Source of the DNA: Peptoclostridium sp965368085
GTDB taxonomy: Bacteria; Bacillota; Clostridia; Peptostreptococcales; Peptostreptococcaceae
Direction of reading: 5' to 3'
NCBI GenBank assembly: GCA_965368085.1
Contig: CBDULP010000001.1
Location: forward strand, 62,001-126,000
DNA: 64,000 nt
Position 1 is the stretch's first letter. Every line of letters begins with the position of its first letter. The position numbers and the translations under genes are program-made. The notes under the pieces are model-generated. The model was given only the letters and a program-made list of their open reading frames with translations, searched no databases and had not been told where the DNA came from. This document shows, piece after piece, positions 18,693-27,022 of the stretch.

Positions 18693-18732
18693 ACTGACAG
18701 CTTGAGAAGTTTAACCCCCTCAAGCTGTCAGT
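18693..18732 (-). other. Perfect 14-bp inverted repeat between orphan gene and kinase
   Basis: ACTGACAGCTTGAG (18693-18706) pairs perfectly with CTCAAGCTGTCAGT (18719-18732) across a 12-base loop. It lies 31 bases past the stop of the 69-residue gene and 34 bases before the kinase start. No T-run follows on either strand, so it is not a standard terminator; an operator, a processing site or a partial attenuator are possible. Confidence 0.7.
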
Positions 18733-18763
18733 ATACCAAAAGTTTTGCACTTTGTACATTTAG

Positions 18764-18973
18764 TTAGGCAATTTTTTTGTAATTTTGATTTGCTGTGCAA
18801 GTTGCGGGTGTTGATGTCTTTCTTCCTCCATAAAAGTAGTCAAGCTCATCGTAAAGATCTGCTATGTTTTTTTTGAATTTTGCCCACTTTCCTGAAGACT
18901 TTGCAAAACGTGCAGTAAAGTACTCCTGCTCCTTGTAATATTCGCCCATACGATCCATGAAATTTTTAAACAT
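18764..18973 (-). CDS. Unknown 69-residue protein under a glycine riboswitch
   Basis: Not recognised. It is soluble, rich in lysine, phenylalanine and tyrosine, with an amphipathic helical N-terminal half (residues 1-50) and a polar tail containing one cysteine. AGGAGG lies 6 bases before the ATG at 18973, so translation is likely. It is the first and only gene between the tandem glycine riboswitch and the two-component pair. Glycine riboswitches normally control the glycine cleavage system or amino acid carriers, so this target is unusual. It may be a small effector of glycine metabolism or a leader for the downstream kinase genes; neither is shown by the sequence. Confidence 0.65.
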   Translation of the reverse strand: MFKNFMDRMGEYYKEQEYFTARFAKSSGKWAKFKKNIADLYDELDYFYGGRKTSTPATCTANQNYKKIA

Positions 18974-19075
18974 TTTAAATCCTCCTCATACAATCAATTT
19001 TTTATTTATATGCATATTCATATATCTGTCTATAAAAAACTACAAAACACAAAACAAAATTATATTTTGAAATCT

Positions 19076-19137
19076 AAAAGGACAGGTGTATAAATAAACA
19101 TATAAATTTCCTATGCCAATTTATACCCTGTCCTTTT
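19076..19137 (-). terminator. Expression-platform hairpin of the glycine riboswitch
   Basis: On the minus strand AAAAGGACAGGGTATAAA (19137-19120) pairs with the complement at 19094-19076, giving about 18 pairs with one bulge, ending in TTTT. Its 5' arm is the 3' strand of the second aptamer's P1 stem, so glycine binding should prevent it from forming. That arrangement predicts an ON switch. The T-run is short (T4), so termination may be partial. Confidence 0.75.
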
Positions 19138-19310
19138 ATCTGAAAGTTTCCCCGACTAATCAGGTTTCTTCTTCGATGCCCTTTTATAAAGAGTCTCTCC
19201 AGGGGTGTGTCCTGCCATTGTATTTTGACCTGAAAGTTTCGAAATAGATCATTAGCCAATTCTATTCCTTGCTTCGTTGGTTACCCTTTCGGATATCTCC
19301 AATGACATTC
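19122..19310 (-). promoter_or_regulatory. Tandem glycine riboswitch
   Basis: Read on the minus strand, two aptamers follow each other. Aptamer 1 (about 19306-19213) has TTGGAGATATCC, CCAACGAAGCAAGG and CGAAACTTTCAGGTCAAAA. Aptamer 2 (about 19212-19122) has CCTGGAGAGACTC, GGCATCGAAGAAGAAA and GAAACTTTCAGATAAAAGG then ACAGGG. The GGAGAGA, CGAAG and CTTTCAGGxAAAAGGACA elements are the conserved core of the gcvT element. It lies between the PTS-IIC gene end and the 69-residue gene, which it should regulate. A short open frame inside it is not considered coding. Confidence 0.93.
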
Positions 19311-19370
19311 AACCACAAATATGTTGTTTTAATATTAGTTATGCCGACTAAGTTGTTTGAGCTCCAATAT

Positions 19371-20411
19371 TTATGAAGCAAGTCTTTCTTTTTCAAGTGC
19401 TTTTTCTGATTCTTCAAGTTTGCTTTTGAATATAAGCTTGTACACTGTAGTTCCTAAAAGTCCTCCTACAATACCACCGACGATCGCAAATCCTATAGCC
19501 TTTAAAACCATTATAGGCTCATTGAATGCAAACGGAGCAAGTAGTCCTGGTATTGGAGATGCCGTTCCCGGAGCATTGTTTACTATTCCGAAATACGCCG
19601 CTGCTATTCCAGCAAGCCCGCCTCCAATGAAGTTTGAACCGAATATAGGTATTGGATTTTTAGAAACCACGTCAGCCTGAGTAAGAGGCTCGAGCATTAC
19701 TCCCACTACATTACTTGAATCTCCAAATTTAAGTCTTTGGAAAACTATTCCATTTGTGAAAGATCCACCAACACACGCTATTGCTGCTATTCCCATAGGA
19801 AGTCCTGTAAGTCCAAGCATTGCCGTAAGAGCCATAGAGCTTAGAGGCGATGTACAAATCATCTTCATTATTCCACCAAGAAGGAATCCCATAAGTATAG
19901 GCGACTGGTTAGAAGCAACTATTATCATGTCCCCTATATTGGCCATTGTTCCGTCAACAACTGGCGCTACCTGCATTGCTATAAGTCTTGCAAGCGGAGC
20001 TAAAACTAGAACACCCACTATTGAATCAAGCCCTTTTGGAAGCTTCTTCTCAAGAACTGGCCCTATGAATCCTATTGCATATCCGGCTATGAATCCTGGA
20101 AGTATTCCCACTCCAAGAAGCGATATTCCAGCTGCAACTGCATATACAGGGTTAAGCCCCATGTTTATAGATACAAGAATTGTAGCTGCAACTCCTCCAA
20201 AACTTCCAGCCGAAGTTCCAACCGTTCCTAAAAATGCAAATCCCAAGAAATCTCCAAATATGTATCTGTGTATTGCTTCAACAAGGAAACTTGCTACGGC
20301 TGCATTTGCAAGCCCACCCATTGCCTTGTCTCCCTTTGGCGCCTTCATGCTGAATATCGAAAAAAGCGCAAGCGTCAATATAAGTAAACTCATCCCTTTT
20401 AATATTTCCAT
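19371..20411 (-). CDS. PTS-EIIC-like membrane transporter (PTS_EIIC_2 family)
   Basis: A 346-residue polytopic membrane protein with about ten hydrophobic segments and repeated Gly-rich loops (GTVGTSAGSFGG, IPIFGSNFIGGG, NNAPGTASPIPGLLAPF). These fit the PTS_EIIC_2 family of sugar permease domains, which often occur without attached IIA/IIB. The short charged C-terminal tail (KLEESEKALEKERLAS) is cytoplasmic. No phosphotransferase subunits are nearby, so the substrate and even PTS dependence are unknown. TGGAGGTAGGAG precedes the ATG at 20411. Confidence 0.82.
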   Translation of the reverse strand: MEILKGMSLLILTLALFSIFSMKAPKGDKAMGGLANAAVASFLVEAIHRYIFGDFLGFAFLGTVGTSAGSFGGVAATILVSINMGLNPVYAVAAGISLLGVGILPGFIAGYAIGFIGPVLEKKLPKGLDSIVGVLVLAPLARLIAMQVAPVVDGTMANIGDMIIVASNQSPILMGFLLGGIMKMICTSPLSSMALTAMLGLTGLPMGIAAIACVGGSFTNGIVFQRLKFGDSSNVVGVMLEPLTQADVVSKNPIPIFGSNFIGGGLAGIAAAYFGIVNNAPGTASPIPGLLAPFAFNEPIMVLKAIGFAIVGGIVGGLLGTTVYKLIFKSKLEESEKALEKERLAS

Positions 20412-20911
20412 ACTCCTACCTCCATATAAAATTATAATGATTACTTTGCTACTTTTTGCTGCTGTTACTTTTTGTCATTTTCTCTATTGAGTTAGTTACT
20501 CACAGAATCACAATCTGATCCATAAGTCTTTAGTGATGCTTTTTAATGCCGGCATTTTGTGTTCAATTTGTCTTTCTGCTAAAATTCTAACTTACCAGGT
20601 ACAAAAAACATCACCAATTTTCAATTTTTATTAAAATTTCATACAAAAAATTTATAAGTATCAAAAAGCGGACTGCTCTAAGTTTAAAAAATAACAAAAA
20701 AGGTTGTGCATGCCATTTCTTTTTTGTTATTTTTCAGAAAATTATGCCAAAACAAGTCCAATCCAATTAAATTCATTTATTTTTTTGTTATAATTTTATT
20801 TTTTGATTTCGTGTTCATTTTGTATAAAACCCATTATATAATCGTATTTTATATAATGTATACATAATAATAGTTGTTATAAGCACAATTCGTCACTACT
20901 TATTTGGACAT
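20412..20911. other. Long A+T-rich intergenic region
   Basis: About 500 bases upstream of the PTS-IIC-like gene with no credible gene. It holds one notable hairpin at 20686-20735 (listed separately) and A+T-rich sequence that must include the PTS-IIC promoter. No known riboswitch core was recognised. Confidence 0.5.
20686..20735. other. A/T-rich inverted repeat, terminator-like
   Basis: AAATAACAAAAAAGG ... CTTTTTTGTTATTT form a stem of about 14 pairs around a loop with TGTGCATGCCA, followed by T-runs on both strands. It lies mid-way in a 570-base gap with no gene ending nearby, so it could end an unannotated small RNA. Confidence 0.55.
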
Positions 20912-20951
20912 AAAAAAATCCGAACGGAAAATCTGTACTTTCCATTCGAAT
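20912..20951 (-). terminator. Intrinsic terminator after the HNH-flavoredoxin gene
   Basis: On the minus strand TTCGAATGGAAA and TTTTCCGTTCGGA form a hairpin followed by T7, 31 bases past the stop codon at 20982. Confidence 0.85.
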
Positions 20952-20981
20952 CAAATAATTTTTGAAGATTTATCTATGGGC

Positions 20982-22007
20982 TTATCTGTCTTTTATTGAT
21001 TTCCCTATAGAAAACGCATTTCCCACTTCTTCCCCTACAGAATAGTATTTTCTTATTTCAGGAGCAAATAGTATAGGATCTACTTTTCTTATGTCCACAT
21101 CCCCGTTTTCATCGAGGCAGTCCATGCTTATTTTCACATCCTGTATTTCGCCTATAAACTGAATGTGAGAACCAATCTCCACAGTCTTCAAAAGACTGCA
21201 CTCTATAGCAACTGGAAACTCATCTATATAAGGAGCATTTACAACATCACTTTTTACAGGTGTAAGCGCCGCCTTTTCAAACTTGTCCTCGTCTTTTCCC
21301 GATACCATTCCAAAATAGTCTGCAGCCTGAGCATTTGCAGAAGATGGTATGTTTATTGTAAATGCGTTGTTCTTTATTATGTTGTCATAGGTCTTTCTCT
21401 CTTTTCTTATAGACACGCAAATGCTTGCCGGACTTGAACTGCATAGCCCCCCCCAAGCTGCGTTCATTGCATTGGCCTTTCCATTTTCATCATAGCTGCA
21501 CACTATGTACACCGGTGCTGGATATGATATTGTCTTTTTACCAAAACTCTTTCTCATTGTGAAGCCCTCCCTGTATTTGTCTTTTTCATTTGCACTCAGC
21601 TGTATTATCTTGTATATCTGGTCGTCTTTCACATAAATCCTGTAACTGTCATTTTGAAAAGCATAGTATTCACCCATGTGCTCAATTCGCTTCATACCAA
21701 GCGCTATGTCCTTCACTCTTTTTTTAGGCATCCTCGAAACCGAAGCCGAAATTTTTTCGTCATCCACTGCTTTTAAAAACAGCTTTGTAAGCTTCTTTTT
21801 ATACCCATTTGGAATCCTACTGGATTTCAATGTATTGCACCTTTTGCAGCTCAGCACAAGGTTGAATACATCATTGGTCCCTCCCCTGCTTTTGGGAAAA
21901 TAGTGGTCTATGCTCATCTGCTTGAACTTCAGGTTCTTTCCGCAAAAAACACATTTTTTGCCATCTCTTTCATATATATATGACTTGTCCACATACTTTT
22001 TCTTCAT
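20982..22007 (-). CDS. HNH endonuclease-flavoredoxin fusion protein
   Basis: One open frame of 341 residues joins two unrelated domains. Residues 1-65 are an HNH nuclease with zinc cysteines 19, 22, 54 and 57 and the core IDHYFPKSRGG at 33-43. Residues 151-341 are a complete flavin-reductase-like (flavoredoxin) FMN domain beginning MRKSFGKKTISYPAP and including NAMNAAWGG. The linker (65-150) is charged. GGGAGGG at 21565-21571 lies exactly 7 bases before the internal ATG at 21557, so a separate 191-residue flavoredoxin is probably also made. ATG at 22007 is preferred over 22010 for spacing to GGAGG. It follows the DUF4230 gene by 24 bases. Confidence 0.87.
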   Translation of the reverse strand: MKKKYVDKSYIYERDGKKCVFCGKNLKFKQMSIDHYFPKSRGGTNDVFNLVLSCKRCNTLKSSRIPNGYKKKLTKLFLKAVDDEKISASVSRMPKKRVKDIALGMKRIEHMGEYYAFQNDSYRIYVKDDQIYKIIQLSANEKDKYREGFTMRKSFGKKTISYPAPVYIVCSYDENGKANAMNAAWGGLCSSSPASICVSIRKERKTYDNIIKNNAFTINIPSSANAQAADYFGMVSGKDEDKFEKAALTPVKSDVVNAPYIDEFPVAIECSLLKTVEIGSHIQFIGEIQDVKISMDCLDENGDVDIRKVDPILFAPEIRKYYSVGEEVGNAFSIGKSIKDR

Positions 22008-22031
22008 CATATCCTCCGATTTTACTGCAGC

Positions 22032-22616
22032 TTAATCTATATCCACTTCAACATCTGAAAATCCCATCTGCATAACAAAACTTTCAATGAGCTTTTCAGC
22101 CTTGTCATTGGCCTCTTTCAAAAATCCATCTTCAAGCACTTCTTTTTCAATGCGCTTTTTTTCATCAGCCAGAATAGCAGTGACATCTTCAGCTTTTATA
22201 GGGTTGAAAAGACCTGACTTTTCGTCATATACTACAACCTTGTCCTCATGTATTACATTGTCTGTTACCTTAGCAGCGCTCAAAGCTATGTGTATGCCAT
22301 TTTCACCAACTCGACTTATTTTCGCATTTTCAATATCCACTCCAGCCTTGAGATATCCTTCAAACACAATTATAAGACTTTTTTTAGTCAGCGGAATATT
22401 GAATCCTTTGAGCTTTTTTGAATCCTCATAAAAAGCTATATCCTTGTATTCATATTTCAAAACTGAAAGCTCTGAAATTGCAAGTAGTCTGTCCTTTACT
22501 ATGTCGGCCGTATACACATTCTTGGCCTTACTGTACTGACTGTATTTATCCGCCCCCAGAAGTGCTATTATCAATATGAGTATTAATATAAGTATGTTCT
22601 TTTTATTCTTAGTCAA
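22032..22616 (-). CDS. DUF4230 family membrane-anchored protein
   Basis: It has a single N-terminal transmembrane helix (residues 6-22, ILILILILIIALLG) followed by a 170-residue extracytoplasmic domain resembling DUF4230, of unknown role. The domain shows the family pattern of an early LSVLKYEYKD segment, a central GFNIPLTKKSLIIVFEG, and a charged helical end. The start is TTG at 22616 with GGGAG 9 bases upstream. It is the first gene of a likely two-gene transcript with the HNH-flavoredoxin fusion. Confidence 0.75.
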   Translation of the reverse strand: MTKNKKNILILILILIIALLGADKYSQYSKAKNVYTADIVKDRLLAISELSVLKYEYKDIAFYEDSKKLKGFNIPLTKKSLIIVFEGYLKAGVDIENAKISRVGENGIHIALSAAKVTDNVIHEDKVVVYDEKSGLFNPIKAEDVTAILADEKKRIEKEVLEDGFLKEANDKAEKLIESFVMQMGFSDVEVDID

Positions 22617-22937
22617 TTTATTATGCTCCCTTTAAAATTCATACGTCACAAAATATGCAAAAATCACGTGGTCCAAAACTATATAATTCATATTACTCCA
22701 TACGGGTTATCATGTCAATTTATCAATAGCTCTGGCCGACATTGTTCATTGCTTTTTCTTAAATAAACTGCTTTTCTACTGCCTTTGTGTAGTACCCAGG
22801 TTTAAATTTGATCATTTCCCCATTTAAAACCAATTCAAAACGGGTATCTATCTTACTGTTTATCTAATGAGTGTCTTAACATATTCATTTGATACATATT
22901 CGCACATCTACAAAAACTTTACGACAGGAGGTATTAT
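22617..22937. other. Divergent intergenic region
   Basis: About 320 bases between the DUF4230 gene (minus) and the ABC-importer operon (plus). It is A+T-rich and must hold two promoters. I looked for a T-box or lysine-type leader ahead of the importer and did not recognise one. Confidence 0.45.
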
Positions 22938-23795
22938 ATGAAAAATTTCAAACTTATCAAACTGCTGGCACTTTCACTGTCTTTAATGATGTTGTGGGGC
23001 TGCAGCAGTGTTACGGAAGACCCTAGTCAGACCGAAAAAGCAAAATCCGAAGAACTTGTGGTGGGCATGGAGCTTGCATATCCTCCTTTTGAAACGACCG
23101 ACGAAAAAGGAAATCCAAGTGGAATAAGTGTTGAAATTGCAAATGCACTCGGTGAACACTTAGGCAGAGATATCCGCATAGAAAACATGGCCTATAACGG
23201 ACTTATCCCTTCTCTAATGACCGGAAAAATAGACATGATACTATCTTCAATGACAATAACCGAAGAAAGAAAAGAGTCTATATCTTTTTCAGACCCATAT
23301 TCAAAATCCTATCTTTCTCTTCTTGTAAATAAGCCTTCACCTGTTCAAACATTTGAAGATCTTAATGCCAGGGGACGAAAACTTGCAGTCAAAAAAGGTA
23401 CTACGGGGCATATTTATGCTGAAAAAAACCTTCCAAACTGTGAAATAATGGTTTTCGACAAAGAAAGTGCATGTGTCCTTGAAGTTATGCAGGGAAAAGC
23501 CGATGCTTTCATATACGACCAGATGACCGTATTCAAAAATTGGCAGCAGAATCCAGACACGACAAGAGCCGTACTTAAACCGTTCCAGGAAAGTCCTGAA
23601 TACTGGGGGATAGGTCTTAGAAAAGAAGACAAAGAACTTAGATCTCAAATAAATGCATTTTTAAGCGAATTTTCAAATGAAGGCGGATTTGACACACTCG
23701 CGACAAAATACTTTGAAGATGAGAAAAAAACATTTGACGAACTTGGAATACCTTTTTTCTTCGACATAGACAAGTCCGCTAAAGCAGGCCAGTAG
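22938..23795 (+). CDS. Amino acid ABC transporter substrate-binding lipoprotein
   Basis: A 285-residue extracytoplasmic binding protein of the polar amino acid (PBP2) type. A signal peptide ends in the lipobox MLWGCSS, with lipid attachment at cysteine 22. The mature protein begins with ELVVGMELAYPPFETTDEKGNPSGISVE and has MTITEERKESISFSDPY, the usual ligand-cleft hinge pattern of the glutamine/arginine/cystine group. AGGAGG precedes the ATG. It starts a three-gene operon with permease and ATPase; the exact amino acid is not predictable. Confidence 0.92.
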   Translation: MKNFKLIKLLALSLSLMMLWGCSSVTEDPSQTEKAKSEELVVGMELAYPPFETTDEKGNPSGISVEIANALGEHLGRDIRIENMAYNGLIPSLMTGKIDMILSSMTITEERKESISFSDPYSKSYLSLLVNKPSPVQTFEDLNARGRKLAVKKGTTGHIYAEKNLPNCEIMVFDKESACVLEVMQGKADAFIYDQMTVFKNWQQNPDTTRAVLKPFQESPEYWGIGLRKEDKELRSQINAFLSEFSNEGGFDTLATKYFEDEKKTFDELGIPFFFDIDKSAKAGQ

Positions 23796-23807
23796 AAAGG
23801 ATACTTT

Positions 23808-24665
23808 ATGAATACTTTAGACGAAGCAAACAGAAAAGTCACATCACATACAAATATGCAACCAGGAAGCAAATATAAATTTGGGTCTCTTTTTTTTAAA
23901 GCCAATGATGACAGCTTGCAAATGTCCAGATATAAAAATATACTCAACATGACCATAGTAGCAGCAGCCTTAATACTATTACTAATATATTCATTCGGTA
24001 AGCTTAACTACAATCTAAGGCTCCATACGATATACCAGTACAGATATAAATTCTATATTGGATTTGCCGTAACGATTTTGACAAGCATATGTTCTCTTGT
24101 TTTAAGCCTTGTCATAGGGGCGTTTTTTGCATTTGCAAGAAATTCAAACTTTCTTCCACTCCACTATTTAAGTAAGTTTTATGTGGAAGCTATAAGGGGG
24201 ACGCCTCTTCTTGTTCAAATATACGTCTTCTTCTATATAGTTGCAACCGCATTCAATCTTGCAAACAGATATTTTCTTGGCATACTCATACTTTCCATTT
24301 TTTCAGGTGCATATGTAAGCGAGATAATAAGGGGTGGAATTGAAAGTATAGGAAAATCCCAGATTGAAACGGCACGTTCACTAGGATTTTCTTCATATCA
24401 AAAATATAGATTCATAATAATACCACAGGTGATCAAACGTATAATGCCTTCTCTTGCAGGCCAGTTTGTATCACTTGTAAAGGATTCGTCACTGCTTTCA
24501 ATAATAGCCGTAAACGAATTCACCAAAAACGTCCAGGAGGTTGACTCCATAAACTTCGCCTCAATAGAAAATTACATGGTGCTTGCAATTGGCTATTTAA
24601 TTTTGACACTTCCAATATCAGTGATGTCAAAAAAACTCGAAAGGAAATATAACTATGAATCTTAG
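23808..24665 (+). CDS. Amino acid ABC transporter permease
   Basis: The HisM/GlnP-type membrane component. The 285 residues have a polar N-terminal extension (1-45), five or six transmembrane helices, and the EAA loop ETARSLGFSSYQKYRFIIIPQ near 185-205 that contacts the ATPase. EAIRGTPLLVQIYVFFY is the typical polar amino acid permease signature. The gene starts 12 bases after the binding protein and overlaps the ATPase gene by 11 bases. Confidence 0.93.
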   Translation: MNTLDEANRKVTSHTNMQPGSKYKFGSLFFKANDDSLQMSRYKNILNMTIVAAALILLLIYSFGKLNYNLRLHTIYQYRYKFYIGFAVTILTSICSLVLSLVIGAFFAFARNSNFLPLHYLSKFYVEAIRGTPLLVQIYVFFYIVATAFNLANRYFLGILILSIFSGAYVSEIIRGGIESIGKSQIETARSLGFSSYQKYRFIIIPQVIKRIMPSLAGQFVSLVKDSSLLSIIAVNEFTKNVQEVDSINFASIENYMVLAIGYLILTLPISVMSKKLERKYNYES

Positions 24666-25389
24666 TATAAAAAACCTCTGCATGGAATACGATGGGAAAA
24701 AAGTATTGAGTTCTATAGACATCGATATAATAGATGTACATTCAATCGCTATAATCGGACCTTCCGGTGGAGGGAAATCGACTCTTTTGAAAATAATTGC
24801 GGGACTTGAAACTCCAAACGAAGGCAGTGTCTCTATAAACGGACAACATATTATTTTCAAAGAGAAATCACTAGGCGAATACAGAAAATCAATAGGAGTT
24901 GTATTCCAGTCATACAACCTTTTTCCCCATATGAGTGCCATAGAAAACATCACACTTCCGCTTGTGCAAATTCACAAACTGGACAGAAAAACAGCCGTTC
25001 AAAGAGCCGAGTCACTACTTGAGCGATTCCAGCTCATAGAGCATTCCAATAAAAGGCCTTCACAGCTTTCAGGAGGGCAGCAGCAAAGAGTTGCCATAGC
25101 AAGAGCCATAGCCATAAAATCTCAATTCTTGCTTCTTGACGAGCCCACATCAGCGCTGGATCCAGAACTCACCTCAGAAGTTCTAGATATGATAGACGAG
25201 CTGAAAAGCGAATACAGGGATCTCATACTCGTAACCCATGAGATGGGATTCGCAAAAAAAGCATGCGACTATACCGTATTCATAGCAGACGGCAAAGTTA
25301 TAGAGCATGGACACAGCATTGACCTGTTCCAAAATCCAAAATCAGATCAGCTGATGAGCTTTTTAGACAAAATATTGGAATGGCAGTGA
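24655..25389 (+). CDS. Amino acid ABC transporter ATP-binding protein
   Basis: The GlnQ/HisP-type ATPase of the importer, 244 residues. Walker A is GPSGGGKST, the signature LSGGQQQRVAIARA, Walker B LLLDEPTSALDPE, and the H-loop THEMGFA. VFQSYNLFPHMSA is the Q-loop typical of polar amino acid systems. It overlaps the permease gene, indicating translational coupling, and is followed by a terminator. Confidence 0.95.
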   Translation: MNLSIKNLCMEYDGKKVLSSIDIDIIDVHSIAIIGPSGGGKSTLLKIIAGLETPNEGSVSINGQHIIFKEKSLGEYRKSIGVVFQSYNLFPHMSAIENITLPLVQIHKLDRKTAVQRAESLLERFQLIEHSNKRPSQLSGGQQQRVAIARAIAIKSQFLLLDEPTSALDPELTSEVLDMIDELKSEYRDLILVTHEMGFAKKACDYTVFIADGKVIEHGHSIDLFQNPKSDQLMSFLDKILEWQ

Positions 25390-25450
25390 TGTTTTATGCT
25401 AAAAGGCAAATATAAATTGCCTATTGTCGATTTTCAAATTAGCATAATCA

Positions 25451-25500
25451 AAATAGGATCTGGAGTTCTGCAGAAGTAGAGAATCAGATCTTATTTTTTT
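25451..25500 (+). terminator. Intrinsic terminator of the amino acid importer operon
   Basis: AATAGGATCTG (25452-25462) pairs with CAGATCTTATT (25485-25495), one G-T pair, followed by T-run to 25500; 62 bases after the ATPase stop codon. Confidence 0.75.
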
Positions 25501-25560
25501 CGCTTTAATTCTGCTATGCGATTTTAATTGGCCCTTGCCGGTGATGCATTGCCGTTCTAT

Positions 25561-26910
25561 TTATATTATTCCCTTGCGAGAAAATATATTCATCGTATAT
25601 GCGACAGTTATAAATACGGCAGACCAGTTGACAGCAAATATTCCCCACCAGACTCCAATAACTCCAAGTCCCATGGATCCTCCTAAAGCCGGAAATATTA
25701 GCATGGGCATCAAAAGCTGTCTATATACGCCTATATACACTGCAAAACCCGGTTTTTTAAGCCCCTGAAGAGCTGATATCGATATATTCAAAAGCACATA
25801 TGTATTGAATGTAAACACCTCTATCCTAAGATACTGCACCCCAGACGTTATTACCTGCCTGTCACTGCTGAAAAAACCCACTAATTTATCCGCGAAAGGG
25901 AACACAACAGCCATGCCGATTGTCATTATTCCAATACCATAAATCATAGATGTTTTGTATGCACTCCAAATCCTTTCATATTTTTCAGCACCGAAGTTCT
26001 GCCCAACTATTGAAAGAACTGCCACATTTAGTCCTATTGTAGGAAGAAGCGCAATCTGCTCTATCCTAAGTGATATGCCGTATGCCGCTATTGTCTTTGC
26101 CCCGGAGTATTTCATTATAAAATAGTTTATGACAAACATTCCAGCCGCTATGCTCATCATGTTAAGTGCAGATGGTATGCCCTGCTGGAGTATTTGCACA
26201 TAGTGCGGTATGGACGGCTTGATTTCATGTCCGTACATACTGCTAAAAAGACCCTTTTGAACTATTCTTTTTAAAAGATATATGTTTCCTAGCGCTTGCA
26301 CTGCAACAGTCGCAAGCGCCACTCCCGCTGTACCCATTTTAGGCATTCCAAACAATCCGAATATAAAGAGCGGATCCAAAATTATGTTTACAAAAAAGCC
26401 CAGTACGAGAAAATTCCTGTAAGACTTTGTATCACCATGCGCTGAAAGTACTGAGTTTAGTGACGCATTCAGCGAAAAGAATACCACGCCGTACAGCACC
26501 ACGTTCATATACCCCATGGCCTCTTTAAGCGACGTTCCCTGCGCTCCCATCGTATTAAACATTGCCTTGATGGACAGCCTGCCCACAGTTGTAAGCAGCA
26601 ATGCCAAAATTATGCTAAGAGTTATGGAATTTACAATATATTTTTTCACGCTTTCCATTTCATTTTTTCCTATTTCATTTGAAATAAGAGCCGTGGCTCC
26701 CGTTCCTATCCCCGCGGTAAAGGCTATGACTATGAAGAATGCGGGAAACGAGAGGGAAAGACCTGCAAGAGCATCAGTAGAAAGCACTCCAGCATAAAGA
26801 GTATCTGTGACATTAAACATTGTATTGAAAAAAAATCCCGTACTAGCAGGCACGGAAAGCATTCTTATAAGTTCTTTTATGTCGCCTTCTACAAGCATTG
26901 CATCTTTCAT
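25561..26910 (-). CDS. MATE family efflux transporter
   Basis: A 449-residue polytopic protein with twelve predicted helices in two homologous six-helix halves, the hallmark of MATE cation/drug antiporters. Typical motifs are PASTGFFFNTMFNVTDTLYAG near the N-terminus and the matching NMMSIAAGMFVINYFIM in the second half. It exports organic cations, drugs or metabolites in exchange for Na+ or H+. A weak GGTGGG ribosome site precedes the ATG. It stands alone between the ABC importer and the ribose operon; the substrate is unknown. Confidence 0.92.
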   Translation of the reverse strand: MKDAMLVEGDIKELIRMLSVPASTGFFFNTMFNVTDTLYAGVLSTDALAGLSLSFPAFFIVIAFTAGIGTGATALISNEIGKNEMESVKKYIVNSITLSIILALLLTTVGRLSIKAMFNTMGAQGTSLKEAMGYMNVVLYGVVFFSLNASLNSVLSAHGDTKSYRNFLVLGFFVNIILDPLFIFGLFGMPKMGTAGVALATVAVQALGNIYLLKRIVQKGLFSSMYGHEIKPSIPHYVQILQQGIPSALNMMSIAAGMFVINYFIMKYSGAKTIAAYGISLRIEQIALLPTIGLNVAVLSIVGQNFGAEKYERIWSAYKTSMIYGIGIMTIGMAVVFPFADKLVGFFSSDRQVITSGVQYLRIEVFTFNTYVLLNISISALQGLKKPGFAVYIGVYRQLLMPMLIFPALGGSMGLGVIGVWWGIFAVNWSAVFITVAYTMNIFSRKGII

Positions 26911-26970
26911 ATTCCCACCGCCCTTTCACATCCGAATTACCGCAGCTGCGCCTATACTATTATTACCCCA

Positions 26971-27010
26971 AAAAACAAAAAACCCATGGAAAAACATCCA
27001 TGGGCCTTTC
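26971..27010 (-). terminator. Intrinsic terminator of the ribose operon
   Basis: CCCATGG (26983-26989) pairs with CCATGGG (26998-27004). On the minus strand the stem is followed by a T-rich tract, 15-20 bases past the rbsB stop codon. Confidence 0.88.
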
Positions 27011-27022
27011 TTTTTTATATTA

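Noticed and set aside
19074..19259. Open frame of 61 codons on the minus strand
   Set aside because: It lies wholly inside the tandem glycine riboswitch and has no ribosome site; the conserved aptamer bases explain the sequence.
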